A stretch of 6,083 nucleotides of DNA. Source: Candidatus Neomicrothrix sp. UBA2110 (GTDB lineage: Bacteria > Actinomycetota > Acidimicrobiia > Acidimicrobiales > Poriferisodalaceae). Positions within the stretch are counted from its first letter, which is position 1. Each line of letters begins with the position of its first letter. Positions 1 through 6,083 of this stretch are shown here, piece by piece. Both the position numbers and the translations under genes were made by a program. The notes under the pieces are model-generated. The model made no database searches. It was not told the DNA's origin and was given only the letters and a program-made list of their open reading frames with translations. The stretch covers positions 1 through 6,083 of the forward strand of contig DCYM01000152.1 of NCBI GenBank assembly GCA_002331465.1, written 5' to 3'.

Positions 1-95
1 GCCCAACCGGAGTCAACAAGGTCCCACAAACCGTCGCTAGGGTCGTCTTCGACGAGAACATCGCTTAAACGCTCAGATGGATTGGTGACACTCAT
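1..95 (-). CDS. Partial minus-strand CDS, 5' end only, product not recognised
   Basis: Reading the minus strand from an ATG at 95-93 gives 31 codons without a stop before the window edge: MSVTNPSERLSDVLVEDD, then PSDGLWDLVDSGW. An in-frame TAG lies 27 nt upstream and no other ATG, GTG or TTG lies between, so this is the most upstream start possible. No clear Shine-Dalgarno precedes it; ACGGAG is present but about 14 nt away. The residues are acidic and look like a soluble N-terminal extension. The LWDLVDSGW stretch resembles the LW-x-x-L-x-x-x-GW segment often found near the N-terminus of acyl-CoA dehydrogenases, but this is only a resemblance in a very short fragment and I do not assign a function. 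The gene is divergent from dnaE. It could also be a chance open frame. Confidence 0.45.
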   Translation of the reverse strand, partial: MSVTNPSERLSDVLVEDDPSDGLWDLVDSGW

Positions 96-120
96 GTGAT
101 TCGTTCGGGCTCCGTGGGAC

Positions 121-126
121 TAGATT
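121..126 (+). promoter_or_regulatory. Possible -10 element for dnaE
   Basis: TAGATT fits the TAnnnT pattern of sigma70/SigA-type -10 elements and would place the transcript start near 132-134, about 55 nt before the dnaE GTG. No convincing -35 hexamer sits 16-18 nt upstream. This is the best candidate in the 96-187 divergent gap, which otherwise holds only the hairpin and palindrome listed separately. On the minus strand I found no TAnnnT element for the leftward gene. Confidence 0.2.
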
Positions 127-133
127 CCTTCCA

Positions 134-151
134 TGGTGCCATGAGGTACCA
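134..151 (+). other. Small hairpin in the dnaE leader
   Basis: TGGTGCC (134-140) pairs with GGTACCA (145-151) around the four-base loop ATGA, giving a 7-bp stem with one G-U wobble (138 with 147). No T-run follows, so it is not an intrinsic terminator. If transcription starts at about 132, the hairpin would sit at the extreme 5' end of the dnaE mRNA, where it could affect stability. The structure is read from sequence; any role is inference. Confidence 0.3.
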
Positions 152-182
152 CCAGAACCACCTGCGAATCGATTTGACCCAC

Positions 183-192
183 TTCACGTGAA
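183..192. repeat. 10-bp perfect palindrome across the dnaE start codon
   Basis: TTCACGTGAA is a perfect inverted repeat centred on CACGTG, and the dnaE GTG start (188-190) forms part of its right half. It may be an operator-like site or simply coincidence. No second copy was noticed elsewhere in the window. Confidence 0.35.
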
Positions 193-3100
193 ACGCTCGT
201 TCGTCCATCTCCACACCCACACAGAGTTCTCCATGCTTGACGGAGCGGCGCGCGTCTCCGAAGCCGTCGCAGCAGCAGCAGCAGATGGGCAACCAGCGCT
301 AGGCATCACCGATCACGGAAACATGTACGGAGTCCTCGACTTCTATAAAGCCTGCAACGACCAAGGCGTCAAACCGGTCATCGGTACCGAGGCCTATATG
401 GCCCTCGAGAGCCGGGAAGAACGTCCAGCACGTCGAGGTCGACGGGTGGATGATTCTGGGGGCGACACTGATGACGGCGCCAAGCTCTACTACCACCTCA
501 CATTGCTCGCTGAAAACAACGCTGGGTACCGAAATTTACTCAAGCTTTGTAGCCGAGCCTTCCTGGAGGGCTACTACTACAAACCTCGAATGGATTGGGA
601 ACTGTTCGCACAGCACAGCGAAGGGTTGATCGCTACCACCGGTTGCTTAGGCAGCGTCGTGCAGCAGGCCTTACTTCAGGGCAATTATCAACGCGCTCTG
701 GAACGAGCAGCTCGACTACAAGACATTTTCGGGCGTGACAATTTGTTCGTGGAACTCCAAGACCACGAGATACCTGAGCAACGGCAATGCAACCCTCAAT
801 TGTTAGAAATCGCGCGAACGATCAAGGCCCCACTTCTAGCCACCAACGACTTGCACTACACCAGCCAACACGACGCAGTAGCTCACGACGCTTTGTTGTG
901 TGTGCAGACCGGATCACAAATGAGCGATCCGGACCGCTTCAAGTTCCACGGCAATCAGCACTACCTCAAAACGGCTCACGAAATGCGAGATCTTTTCGAC
1001 GAACTGCCCGAAAGCTGCGACAACACCTTGTGGATTGCTGAGCGCTCCGATGTGAACATCGAATTCGGAAATGTTTCATTGCCTCATTTTCCGCTACCCC
1101 CCCAATTTGATAACAGCGACGAGTATTTGCAGCACCTCGCCTTCGAGGGAGCAAAGAAACGCTGGGGCAACCAACTTTCCGACGAAATCGTTGATCGGCT
1201 CAGTTACGAACTTCGAGTGATCTCAGATATGGAATTCTCGTCGTACTTCTTGATCACCTGGGATTTGATTCGTTACGCCCGCGACAACGGAATCCGCGTC
1301 GGACCTGGACGAGGTTCCGCTGCCGGCTGCGCGGTCGCTTTCTGCCTCCAAATCACCGACCTTGACCCGATCAAATATGACCTGTTATTTGAAAGGTTCC
1401 TGAACCCGGGTCGCAAATCCATGCCCGATATCGACATGGATTTCGATGATCGGTACCGGGACGAAATGATTCGTTACACCGCAAAAACCTACGGTCGCGA
1501 ACACGTCGCACAAATCATCACTTTCTCAACCATCAAAGCCCGCGCCGCGGTCAGAGACGCAGCCCGAGTACTGGGTTACCCCTACGCTGTGGGGGACAAA
1601 GTCGCGAAAGCAATGCCTCCACTTGTGATGGGTCGCGACACGCCCCTCTACGCGTGTTTCGACCAAGAAGAAAAATATGTCGACGGCTATCGTGCGGCAG
1701 CCGAACTTCGGCAAATGTACGACACCGATCCCGACGTCAAGCATGTAGTTGATGTGGCCAAAGGCCTCGAAGGTCTACGACGCCAAGACTCAATTCATGC
1801 TGCCGCAGTCGTCATTACCCGCGATCCTCTTACCGAATATTTGCCGATACAACGCAAACCAGAATCTGGTGTTAACCCCGAAGACGCGCCTGTTGTAACC
1901 CAGTTCGAAATGAACGGCGTGGAGGAGCTCGGCCTCCTCAAGATGGACTTCTTGGGGTTACGCACATTGTCGATTATCGATGAAGCTTTACGTCTGATCG
2001 AAGCTACGACCAACGTAAAGATGGATATTGATCACGTACCCCTCGACGACACAAACACCTTTCAGTTGCTTCAGTCGGGTGATTCGCTGGGCGTGTTCCA
2101 GCTTGAGTCTTCTCCCATGCGGAGCCTGATGCGTAGCCTCGTCCCGACCGCATTTGAAGACGTCGCTGCGCTCGTAGCGCTGTACCGGCCGGGACCGATG
2201 GCAGCGAACATGCACAACGACTATGCGGACCGAAAAAACGGCCGCAAACCTATCGACCTACCCCATTCAGATCTCAGTGAAATCCTTGGCGAGACGTATG
2301 GGCTCATGATTTATCAAGAGTCAGTGATGCGTGTAGCTCAACGCGTGGCTGGCTACACGCTGGCTGAAGCTGATGATCTCCGTAAAGCCTGCGGGAAAAA
2401 GGACAGAGAGCTCATTGCCCAACACCGGACCAAGTTTGTGGAAGGCACCGTCGCCTCGGGTTACGAAAATGATCTCGGTACCCGGCTTTTTGACATCATC
2501 GAACCGTTCGCCGACTACGCGTTCAACAAAAGTCACGCTTTCGGATACGGCCTGATTTCGTATCAAACTGCGTATCTCAAAGCGAATTACCGCGTCGAAT
2601 TTATGGCTGCAGTCCTCACGGGTGTGAAGCACAATCTTGATAAGGCAGGGCTGTACCTCAACGATTGTCGTCAGGCCGGAATCGTGGTCGAAATTCCAGA
2701 TGTCAATAGCAGCGAGGTTGATTTTTCTTCAAAAAATGGGCACATCCCTTTCGGTCTTTCTGCAGTGCGAAATGTTGGGGAGGGAATTGTCAGTCCCATC
2801 GTGGAGGAACGAAACACAAACGGTGTTTACGAAGATTTTTATGACTTCTGTGAACGGGTTCCAACGTCAGTGTTGAACAAAAGATCAATTGAGGCGCTCA
2901 TCAAGGCCGGAGCATTTGAGTCGTGTGGCCATTCTCGCCAAGGTCTGTTGCTGGTAGCCGAGCAGGTCATCGATCAAGTAGTGGGTCGTCGACGCGAAGC
3001 GGATATGGGTATCCAAACATTGTTCGGAGAGTTGGACGACGACGCCGGTGGTTTCGACGAACGCGTGCAGTTTCCTTCCGACGAAGTTGATGAAAAAACG

Positions 3101-3718
3101 ATGCTGGCTTGGGAGAAGGAGATGCTTGGACTGTACGTGTCTTCTCATCCCCTTCACGGAGTTGAGGCGGCGCTGCGTCGAGCGACGGATTGTTCGATTG
3201 GTGATGCTGCGTCTCAACAACCCACCGAAGATGGGCGTGACCCATTCATCACAGTCGGAGGGGTGATCTCAAATTTGCAACGCAAGTTCACTCGCAATGG
3301 AGATGCGATGGCCGTGTTCGACCTTGAGGATTTGCAGTCTTCGATGGAAATCACTGTTTTCCCTCGGACGATGTCTGAACACGGGCATCAACTTGATGAC
3401 GACGCTGTAGTTCTGGTGAGCGGAAGAGTCGATAGTCGCGATGACGAACCGAAGTTCATAGCCAACAAGCTGACCCGTTTCGAGCCCACTGGGGAGCGTC
3501 AAGAGTTACGGCTCACGGTCCCGGCTCACCAAATCAATGATCGCCTGATATCTGAACTCAAGGCGTTGTTGTCAAACCACCCAGGCGACACTGCAGTGTT
3601 CTTGAACTTAGGTAAGCAAGTAGTGCGACTTCCTGACAGCTTTCGAGTTGAAGCTGGCAATGGCCTTGCGGGCGAGTTGAGGGTTCTGTTGGGACCTGAT
3701 GCGGTCCTGTCTTCTTGA
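188..3718 (+). CDS. dnaE: DNA polymerase III subunit alpha (DnaE, DnaE1 type)
   Basis: Catalytic subunit of the cytoplasmic replicative polymerase: 1176 residues, the usual size for actinobacterial DnaE1, with no intein or frameshift. The PHP domain (about 5-275) keeps all nine expected metal ligands: H9, H11, D18, H43, E68, H103, C153, D221, H223. The polymerase core shows GPGRGSAAG (372-380), PDIDMDF (413-419, two catalytic Asp), the third Asp at D587 in KMDFLGLRT, YRPGPM (666-671) and FNKSHA (779-784). A helix-hairpin-helix region follows (about 835-900), then a weak clamp-binding motif IQTLF (942-946) and an OB fold (about 1020-1100). GTG at 188 is the first possible start after an in-frame TGA at 86-88, and the protein then begins directly with the family's FVHLHTHTEFSMLDG. 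No Shine-Dalgarno is visible. The stop overlaps the next gene. DnaE2/ImuC is less likely given the full PHP site, clamp motif and C-terminus. Confidence 0.98.
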   Translation: MKRSFVHLHTHTEFSMLDGAARVSEAVAAAAADGQPALGITDHGNMYGVLDFYKACNDQGVKPVIGTEAYMALESREERPARRGRRVDDSGGDTDDGAKLYYHLTLLAENNAGYRNLLKLCSRAFLEGYYYKPRMDWELFAQHSEGLIATTGCLGSVVQQALLQGNYQRALERAARLQDIFGRDNLFVELQDHEIPEQRQCNPQLLEIARTIKAPLLATNDLHYTSQHDAVAHDALLCVQTGSQMSDPDRFKFHGNQHYLKTAHEMRDLFDELPESCDNTLWIAERSDVNIEFGNVSLPHFPLPPQFDNSDEYLQHLAFEGAKKRWGNQLSDEIVDRLSYELRVISDMEFSSYFLITWDLIRYARDNGIRVGPGRGSAAGCAVAFCLQITDLDPIKYDLLFERFLNPGRKSMPDIDMDFDDRYRDEMIRYTAKTYGREHVAQIITFSTIKARAAVRDAARVLGYPYAVGDKVAKAMPPLVMGRDTPLYACFDQEEKYVDGYRAAAELRQMYDTDPDVKHVVDVAKGLEGLRRQDSIHAAAVVITRDPLTEYLPIQRKPESGVNPEDAPVVTQFEMNGVEELGLLKMDFLGLRTLSIIDEALRLIEATTNVKMDIDHVPLDDTNTFQLLQSGDSLGVFQLESSPMRSLMRSLVPTAFEDVAALVALYRPGPMAANMHNDYADRKNGRKPIDLPHSDLSEILGETYGLMIYQESVMRVAQRVAGYTLAEADDLRKACGKKDRELIAQHRTKFVEGTVASGYENDLGTRLFDIIEPFADYAFNKSHAFGYGLISYQTAYLKANYRVEFMAAVLTGVKHNLDKAGLYLNDCRQAGIVVEIPDVNSSEVDFSSKNGHIPFGLSAVRNVGEGIVSPIVEERNTNGVYEDFYDFCERVPTSVLNKRSIEALIKAGAFESCGHSRQGLLLVAEQVIDQVVGRRREADMGIQTLFGELDDDAGGFDERVQFPSDEVDEKTMLAWEKEMLGLYVSSHPLHGVEAALRRATDCSIGDAASQQPTEDGRDPFITVGGVISNLQRKFTRNGDAMAVFDLEDLQSSMEITVFPRTMSEHGHQLDDDAVVLVSGRVDSRDDEPKFIANKLTRFEPTGERQELRLTVPAHQINDRLISELKALLSNHPGDTAVFLNLGKQVVRLPDSFRVEAGNGLAGELRVLLGPDAVLSS
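269..283 (+). repeat. (GCA)5 trinucleotide tract inside dnaE
   Basis: Five consecutive GCA codons encode Ala28-Ala32 in a helix between the first two PHP motifs. Slippage would keep the frame and only change the alanine count. The other alanine codons nearby are mixed, so the run of identical codons is a real local simple repeat. Confidence 0.8.
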
Positions 3719-3720
3719 TG
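3716..3720 (+). promoter_or_regulatory. TGATG stop/start overlap coupling dnaE to the next gene
   Basis: The dnaE stop TGA (3716-3718) shares its A with the ATG (3718-3720) of the downstream hydrolase. No Shine-Dalgarno precedes this ATG, so ribosomes finishing dnaE probably re-initiate here. A TTG at 3715 in the same frame could also act as the start, but ATG is preferred and adds no unexplained residue. Confidence 0.75.
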
Positions 3721-4437
3721 GGGTTTATAGAAGGCGGCCGCCCTCTCATCGGGTTGCCCGGTCGCAGAAAAACGGGTGGCCAAATCGAAGGTTTCCCTGA
3801 GATTCTCGACGGACTCGACGTGGATCTCTATGTCGCTGATTACGCACGCGCAATCACGGCCGCTGGTGGGATACCGGTTCATTTACCTTTTGACGTTGAC
3901 CCCAAAGACATTGGCGCATGTCTCGACGGTTTGGTACTCCCGGGCGGAGCTGATGTTGAACCTGCGCTGTACGGAGCGGTCGCTGAAACCGATGAGATGC
4001 CACCGGAGAAGATTCGAGACGATTTTGAGTTCGCCCTCCTTGACGTTGCCGAAGCCAACGACACCCCTGTTCTTGGTATCTGTCGAGGTATCCAACTCAT
4101 CAACGTATGGGCAGGAGGCGACCTTCACCAAGACGTACCCCAACACGCAGCTTTCGACGATCCCCCGGCGACGCTTCAGCACGAAATCACGTTCACGGAG
4201 GGTTCAAGATTGCGTGGCCTCTACGGCGAACATCACACGGTGAACTCGCTGCATCATCAAACGCTAAAAAATGTTGGGGAGAGATACCGGGTGACAGGCC
4301 GAGCCGGAGATGGCCAGATCGAAGCCATCGAACATGTCGAGTTACCGATCGTCGCTGTCCAGTGGCACCCAGAAATGCTTCCCGAAGCGAGCGAAGATCC
4401 ACTATTCAAATGGCTCATCAACGCAACTCGTGGCTAG
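3718..4437 (+). CDS. Gamma-glutamyl-gamma-aminobutyrate hydrolase family protein (peptidase C26, class I GATase-like)
   Basis: A 239-residue cytoplasmic hydrolase of the class I glutamine amidotransferase fold. The family, which includes PuuD, cleaves gamma-glutamyl amide bonds, for example gamma-glutamyl-GABA to glutamate and GABA in putrescine breakdown. The catalytic triad is visible: Cys122 in the nucleophile elbow LGICRG, and His217 and Glu219 in VQWHPE. The PGG at 75-77 (LVLPGGADVEP) fits the oxyanion region, and the N-terminal RPLIGLPGR and VNSLHHQ (175-181) are typical of C26 members. Length is close to PuuD (about 250 residues). It overlaps the dnaE stop by one base, so it is probably co-translated. 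No puu genes, polyamine transporter or glutamine synthetase-like gamma-glutamylputrescine synthetase are in the window, so the true substrate is unknown. An amidotransferase subunit of a biosynthetic enzyme is less likely because no synthetase partner is adjacent. Confidence 0.93.
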   Translation: MGFIEGGRPLIGLPGRRKTGGQIEGFPEILDGLDVDLYVADYARAITAAGGIPVHLPFDVDPKDIGACLDGLVLPGGADVEPALYGAVAETDEMPPEKIRDDFEFALLDVAEANDTPVLGICRGIQLINVWAGGDLHQDVPQHAAFDDPPATLQHEITFTEGSRLRGLYGEHHTVNSLHHQTLKNVGERYRVTGRAGDGQIEAIEHVELPIVAVQWHPEMLPEASEDPLFKWLINATRG

Positions 4438-4443
4438 CGGTCA

Positions 4444-4472
4444 ATAGCCAAGCTGTCCCAAATATTGGCTGT
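4444..4472 (+). other. Inverted repeat downstream of the hydrolase gene
   Basis: AGCCAA (4446-4451) pairs with TTGGCT (4465-4470), extended by one G-U and one A-T pair to 8 bp, around a 13-base loop. It starts 7 nt after the TAG of the hydrolase. There is no T-run, so it is not a classical terminator; it could be a 3'-end stabilising or attenuating hairpin, or an operator for the next gene. CCAAATATTGG (4458-4468) overlaps the right arm as an alternative small palindrome. The rest of the 83-bp gap shows no convincing promoter. Confidence 0.25.
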
Positions 4473-4511
4473 GTGGCCGGTTGGGTGGCATGCTGTGGTT
4501 TCGTCCCCCAT

Positions 4512-4515
4512 GGAG
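4512..4515 (+). promoter_or_regulatory. Ribosome binding site of the small membrane protein gene
   Basis: GGAG lies 5 nt before the ATG at 4521. It is the clearest Shine-Dalgarno match before any gene in this window and supports the short start rather than the much longer upstream open frame that overlaps the hydrolase gene. Confidence 0.55.
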
Positions 4516-4520
4516 TATCG

Positions 4521-4712
4521 ATGTCCGACGGTGATACGCGCAAAGTAAACGAAAAGGTTCTCAAGGACCCAGCCGAGATGTGGCGACCGATGGAGAAGTT
4601 CCGTTCGTTCCAACGCTCCGACCAAATATGGGTGTTCATAGGGCTGGGTCTACTCATTCTGACCTTAAACATCGTGTTCGGTTTTGGTGGCAATAGCAGC
4701 AGCATCGGTTAA
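4521..4712 (+). CDS. Small single-pass membrane protein, function unknown
   Basis: A 63-residue protein, not recognised. The first 35 residues are hydrophilic and mixed in charge (for example MSDGDTRKVNEKVLKDP and a WRPMEKFRSFQRSDQ stretch). One hydrophobic segment follows at about 36-54 (IWVFIGLGLLILTLNIVFGF), and the tail is a short GGNSSSIG. There is no signal-peptidase or lipobox site, so it is probably a membrane-anchored protein with the N-terminal part in the cytoplasm. The ATG has GGAG 5 nt upstream. The open frame continues far upstream into the hydrolase gene, but that portion is a shadow of the hydrolase in another frame. The gene lies 83 nt after the hydrolase and 42 nt before thrS, on the same strand. 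It could be a lineage-specific small protein. A spurious ORF cannot be fully excluded, though the transmembrane segment and ribosome site argue against that. Confidence 0.72.
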   Translation: MSDGDTRKVNEKVLKDPAEMWRPMEKFRSFQRSDQIWVFIGLGLLILTLNIVFGFGGNSSSIG

Positions 4713-4740
4713 GTCCACAAGACTGACGCTTCCAACCCCG

Positions 4741-4746
4741 TACGAT
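4741..4746 (+). promoter_or_regulatory. Possible -10 element giving a leaderless thrS mRNA
   Basis: TACGAT matches TAnnnT and ends 8 nt before the thrS ATG, so transcription would start at or within about two bases of the start codon. No Shine-Dalgarno lies before that ATG. The -35 side is weak: CTGACG at 4723-4728 resembles TTGACG but is only 12 nt away. No T-box-like leader fits in the 42-bp gap. Confidence 0.35.
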
Positions 4747-4754
4747 CTGTCGGT

Positions 4755-6083
4755 ATGAGTTCCGATGTAACAATCATCCTTCCCGATGGCAGCGAAAAGG
4801 TCATCGGTCCTGACGGCACCGGTGCCGATCTAGCAACACAACTTGGCAGCCGTGCCGCCAACGATGCGCTGATCGCGGTTGCCAATGGAACTCAGTTAGA
4901 TCTCAATCAACCGCTGCCCAACGGCGCCAGTGTGTCGTTGATCTTTCCCGCATCGGAGGAAGGCCTGGAGGTTCTGCGCCATTCCACCGCGCACGTACTG
5001 GCCCAAGCCGTATTGGCCCTGTATCCGGGGGCGACATTCAGTATCGGACCTCCTATTGAGGATGGCTTCTACTACGACTTTGATCTTCCCGATGGACAAA
5101 CGTTCAGCGACGACGATTTGGAGCGAATTTTCGCGAAAATGAAAGAGATCGTTGGACGCAAACAGCCTTTTATTCGAAGCGAAATTCAACGCGAGGAAGC
5201 TGATCAGCTATTCGCTGATCATCCATACAAACTAGAAATTCTCGATGGCGAGGCAGATGACCCCACCTCAGGTCCCCAGGGCGGGGTAATCACTACCTAC
5301 CGCAACACCGATGAGTTCGTCGACCTGTGCAGGGGTCCTCACGTGCCTGACACCGGCTACTTGGGTCATTTCAAGTTGATGCGTGTTGCTGGCGCGTATT
5401 GGAGAGGCGACGAAAAGCGCCAAATGCTGCAACGTATTTACGGCACTGCTTGGTCATCGAAAAAAGAACTCAAAGTGCATCTTGAACGGCTCGAAGAGGC
5501 CTCTAAGAGAGACCACCGAAAGCTTGCCACTGAACTGGACCTTCTGAGTTTTCCAACGGAGTTAGGTGGCGGACTTGCGGTATGGCACCCCAAGGGAGCC
5601 ACCGTGCGAAAAATCATGGAGGATTACAGCCGCCAACGTCACGAAGAAGGCGGGTACGAATTTGTGTACACGCCGCACCTAGCCAACGAACGTCTCTTCC
5701 AAACTTCAGGGCATCTCGATTTTTATGCCGATGGCATGTACCCGCCAATGGAGATGGACAACGGGACCTACTACCCCAAACCGATGAATTGCCCAATGCA
5801 TTGTCTGATTTTTGGTCACGGGCAACGCAGCTATAAGGAACTACCGCTTCGGTTGTTTGAGCTGGGCACCGTCTACCGTTATGAGCGTTCTGGGACCCTG
5901 CACGGGCTGATGCGAATTCGCGGTTTCACCCAGGACGACAGCCATCTTTTCGTTACTCCAGATCAACTGGCCGACGAAATTACTTCGTTACTGGATTTTG
6001 TTTTGTCCGTGTTACGGGCATTCGGCTTTGATGAGTTCACCTTTAATCTGTCTACGAAAAATCCTGAGAAATATGTTGGATCT
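4755..6083 (+). CDS. thrS: Threonine--tRNA ligase (ThrRS), 3' end outside the window
   Basis: Class II aminoacyl-tRNA synthetase that activates threonine with ATP and charges tRNA-Thr in the cytoplasm. 443 residues are present and the frame stays open to the window edge; against the 642 of E. coli, about 200 are missing, including motif 3 and the anticodon-binding domain. In order: N-terminal TGS domain (about 1-64); the editing domain that removes mischarged serine, with H76-x3-H80 (HSTAH) and C192-x3-H196 (CRGPH); then the catalytic core. Zinc ligands Cys346 (KPMNCPMH) and His397 (TQDDSH) are present, and motif 2 Arg375 (YRYERSGTLHGLMRIRGF). The third zinc histidine lies beyond the edge. 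All these residues match E. coli H73, H77, C182, H186, C334, R363 and H385 by motif. ATG at 4755 is the first possible start after an in-frame TAA at 4710-4712. No frame break seen. Confidence 0.98.
   Translation, partial: MSSDVTIILPDGSEKVIGPDGTGADLATQLGSRAANDALIAVANGTQLDLNQPLPNGASVSLIFPASEEGLEVLRHSTAHVLAQAVLALYPGATFSIGPPIEDGFYYDFDLPDGQTFSDDDLERIFAKMKEIVGRKQPFIRSEIQREEADQLFADHPYKLEILDGEADDPTSGPQGGVITTYRNTDEFVDLCRGPHVPDTGYLGHFKLMRVAGAYWRGDEKRQMLQRIYGTAWSSKKELKVHLERLEEASKRDHRKLATELDLLSFPTELGGGLAVWHPKGATVRKIMEDYSRQRHEEGGYEFVYTPHLANERLFQTSGHLDFYADGMYPPMEMDNGTYYPKPMNCPMHCLIFGHGQRSYKELPLRLFELGTVYRYERSGTLHGLMRIRGFTQDDSHLFVTPDQLADEITSLLDFVLSVLRAFGFDEFTFNLSTKNPEKYVGS

Noticed and set aside
2321..2632. 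103-codon minus-strand open frame inside dnaE
   Set aside because: It is fully antisense to the conserved polymerase core including FNKSHA; no promoter, ribosome site or domain supports it.
2770..2782. 13-bp exact match (AAATGTTGGGGAG) between dnaE and the hydrolase gene at 4269-4281
   Set aside because: Both copies encode N-V-G-E in the same codons inside unrelated domains; a short coincidental match, not a repeat family.
188..3718. Possible intein in dnaE
   Set aside because: The protein has the usual uninterrupted length, and the motifs around both catalytic Asp sites run without insertion or Cys/HN splice junctions.
3862..3869. GCTGGTGG, identical to the E. coli Chi site
   Set aside because: It is a single octamer inside a coding region of a probably non-enterobacterial genome, where Chi differs; chance and codon use explain it.
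3526..3882. 118-codon minus-strand open frame across the dnaE/hydrolase junction
   Set aside because: It lies antisense to two clearly coding genes with intact motifs, has no recognisable domain, and is rich in residues expected from a shadow frame.
4107..4520. Long upstream extension of the small membrane protein frame
   Set aside because: It overlaps the hydrolase gene in another frame and translates to low-complexity Arg/Ser/Pro-rich text. The ATG at 4521 with GGAG is the better start.
4713..4754. Possible T-box or attenuator before thrS
   Set aside because: The gap is only 42 bp, with no specifier loop, no T-box consensus and no terminator hairpin.

Overview
The window looks like an ordinary chromosomal housekeeping segment of a bacterium. 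It probably comes from the Actinomycetota, perhaps an Acidimicrobiia-like lineage. The clues are an actinobacterial-type DnaE with a complete PHP metal site, a ThrRS carrying MNCPMH (the form I associate with actinobacteria), very short gene spacing, and starts without a Shine-Dalgarno sequence. G+C is roughly 54% in eighteen 60-nt lines counted by hand. The lineage call is an inference from protein character, not a database match.

Layout: positions 1-95 hold the 5' end of a minus-strand gene cut by the window edge. It is divergent from everything else, across a 92-bp gap (96-187) with weak promoter-like and hairpin signals. Positions 188-3718 encode a full-length replicative DNA polymerase III alpha subunit (dnaE). 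Its TGA overlaps by one base the ATG of a class I glutamine-amidotransferase-like hydrolase of the peptidase C26 / gamma-glutamyl-GABA hydrolase family (3718-4437). After an 83-bp gap with a small inverted repeat comes a 63-residue single-pass membrane protein of unknown function (4521-4712). It is followed 42 bp later by thrS (threonyl-tRNA synthetase, 4755 to the window edge), which lacks its C-terminal part here.

How the parts fit: dnaE and the hydrolase are probably translated together. The small membrane protein and thrS are co-directional. A -10-like TACGAT ends 8 nt before the thrS ATG, which would suit its own promoter and a leaderless mRNA. I see no pathway linking replication, gamma-glutamyl hydrolysis and threonine charging; the grouping looks like lineage-specific gene order.

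I found no mobile element, CRISPR array, tRNA/rRNA gene, riboswitch or strong terminator. No undescribed multi-gene system is evident. The least explained items are the small membrane protein, the coupling of a C26 hydrolase to dnaE, and the start-site architecture of dnaE and thrS.
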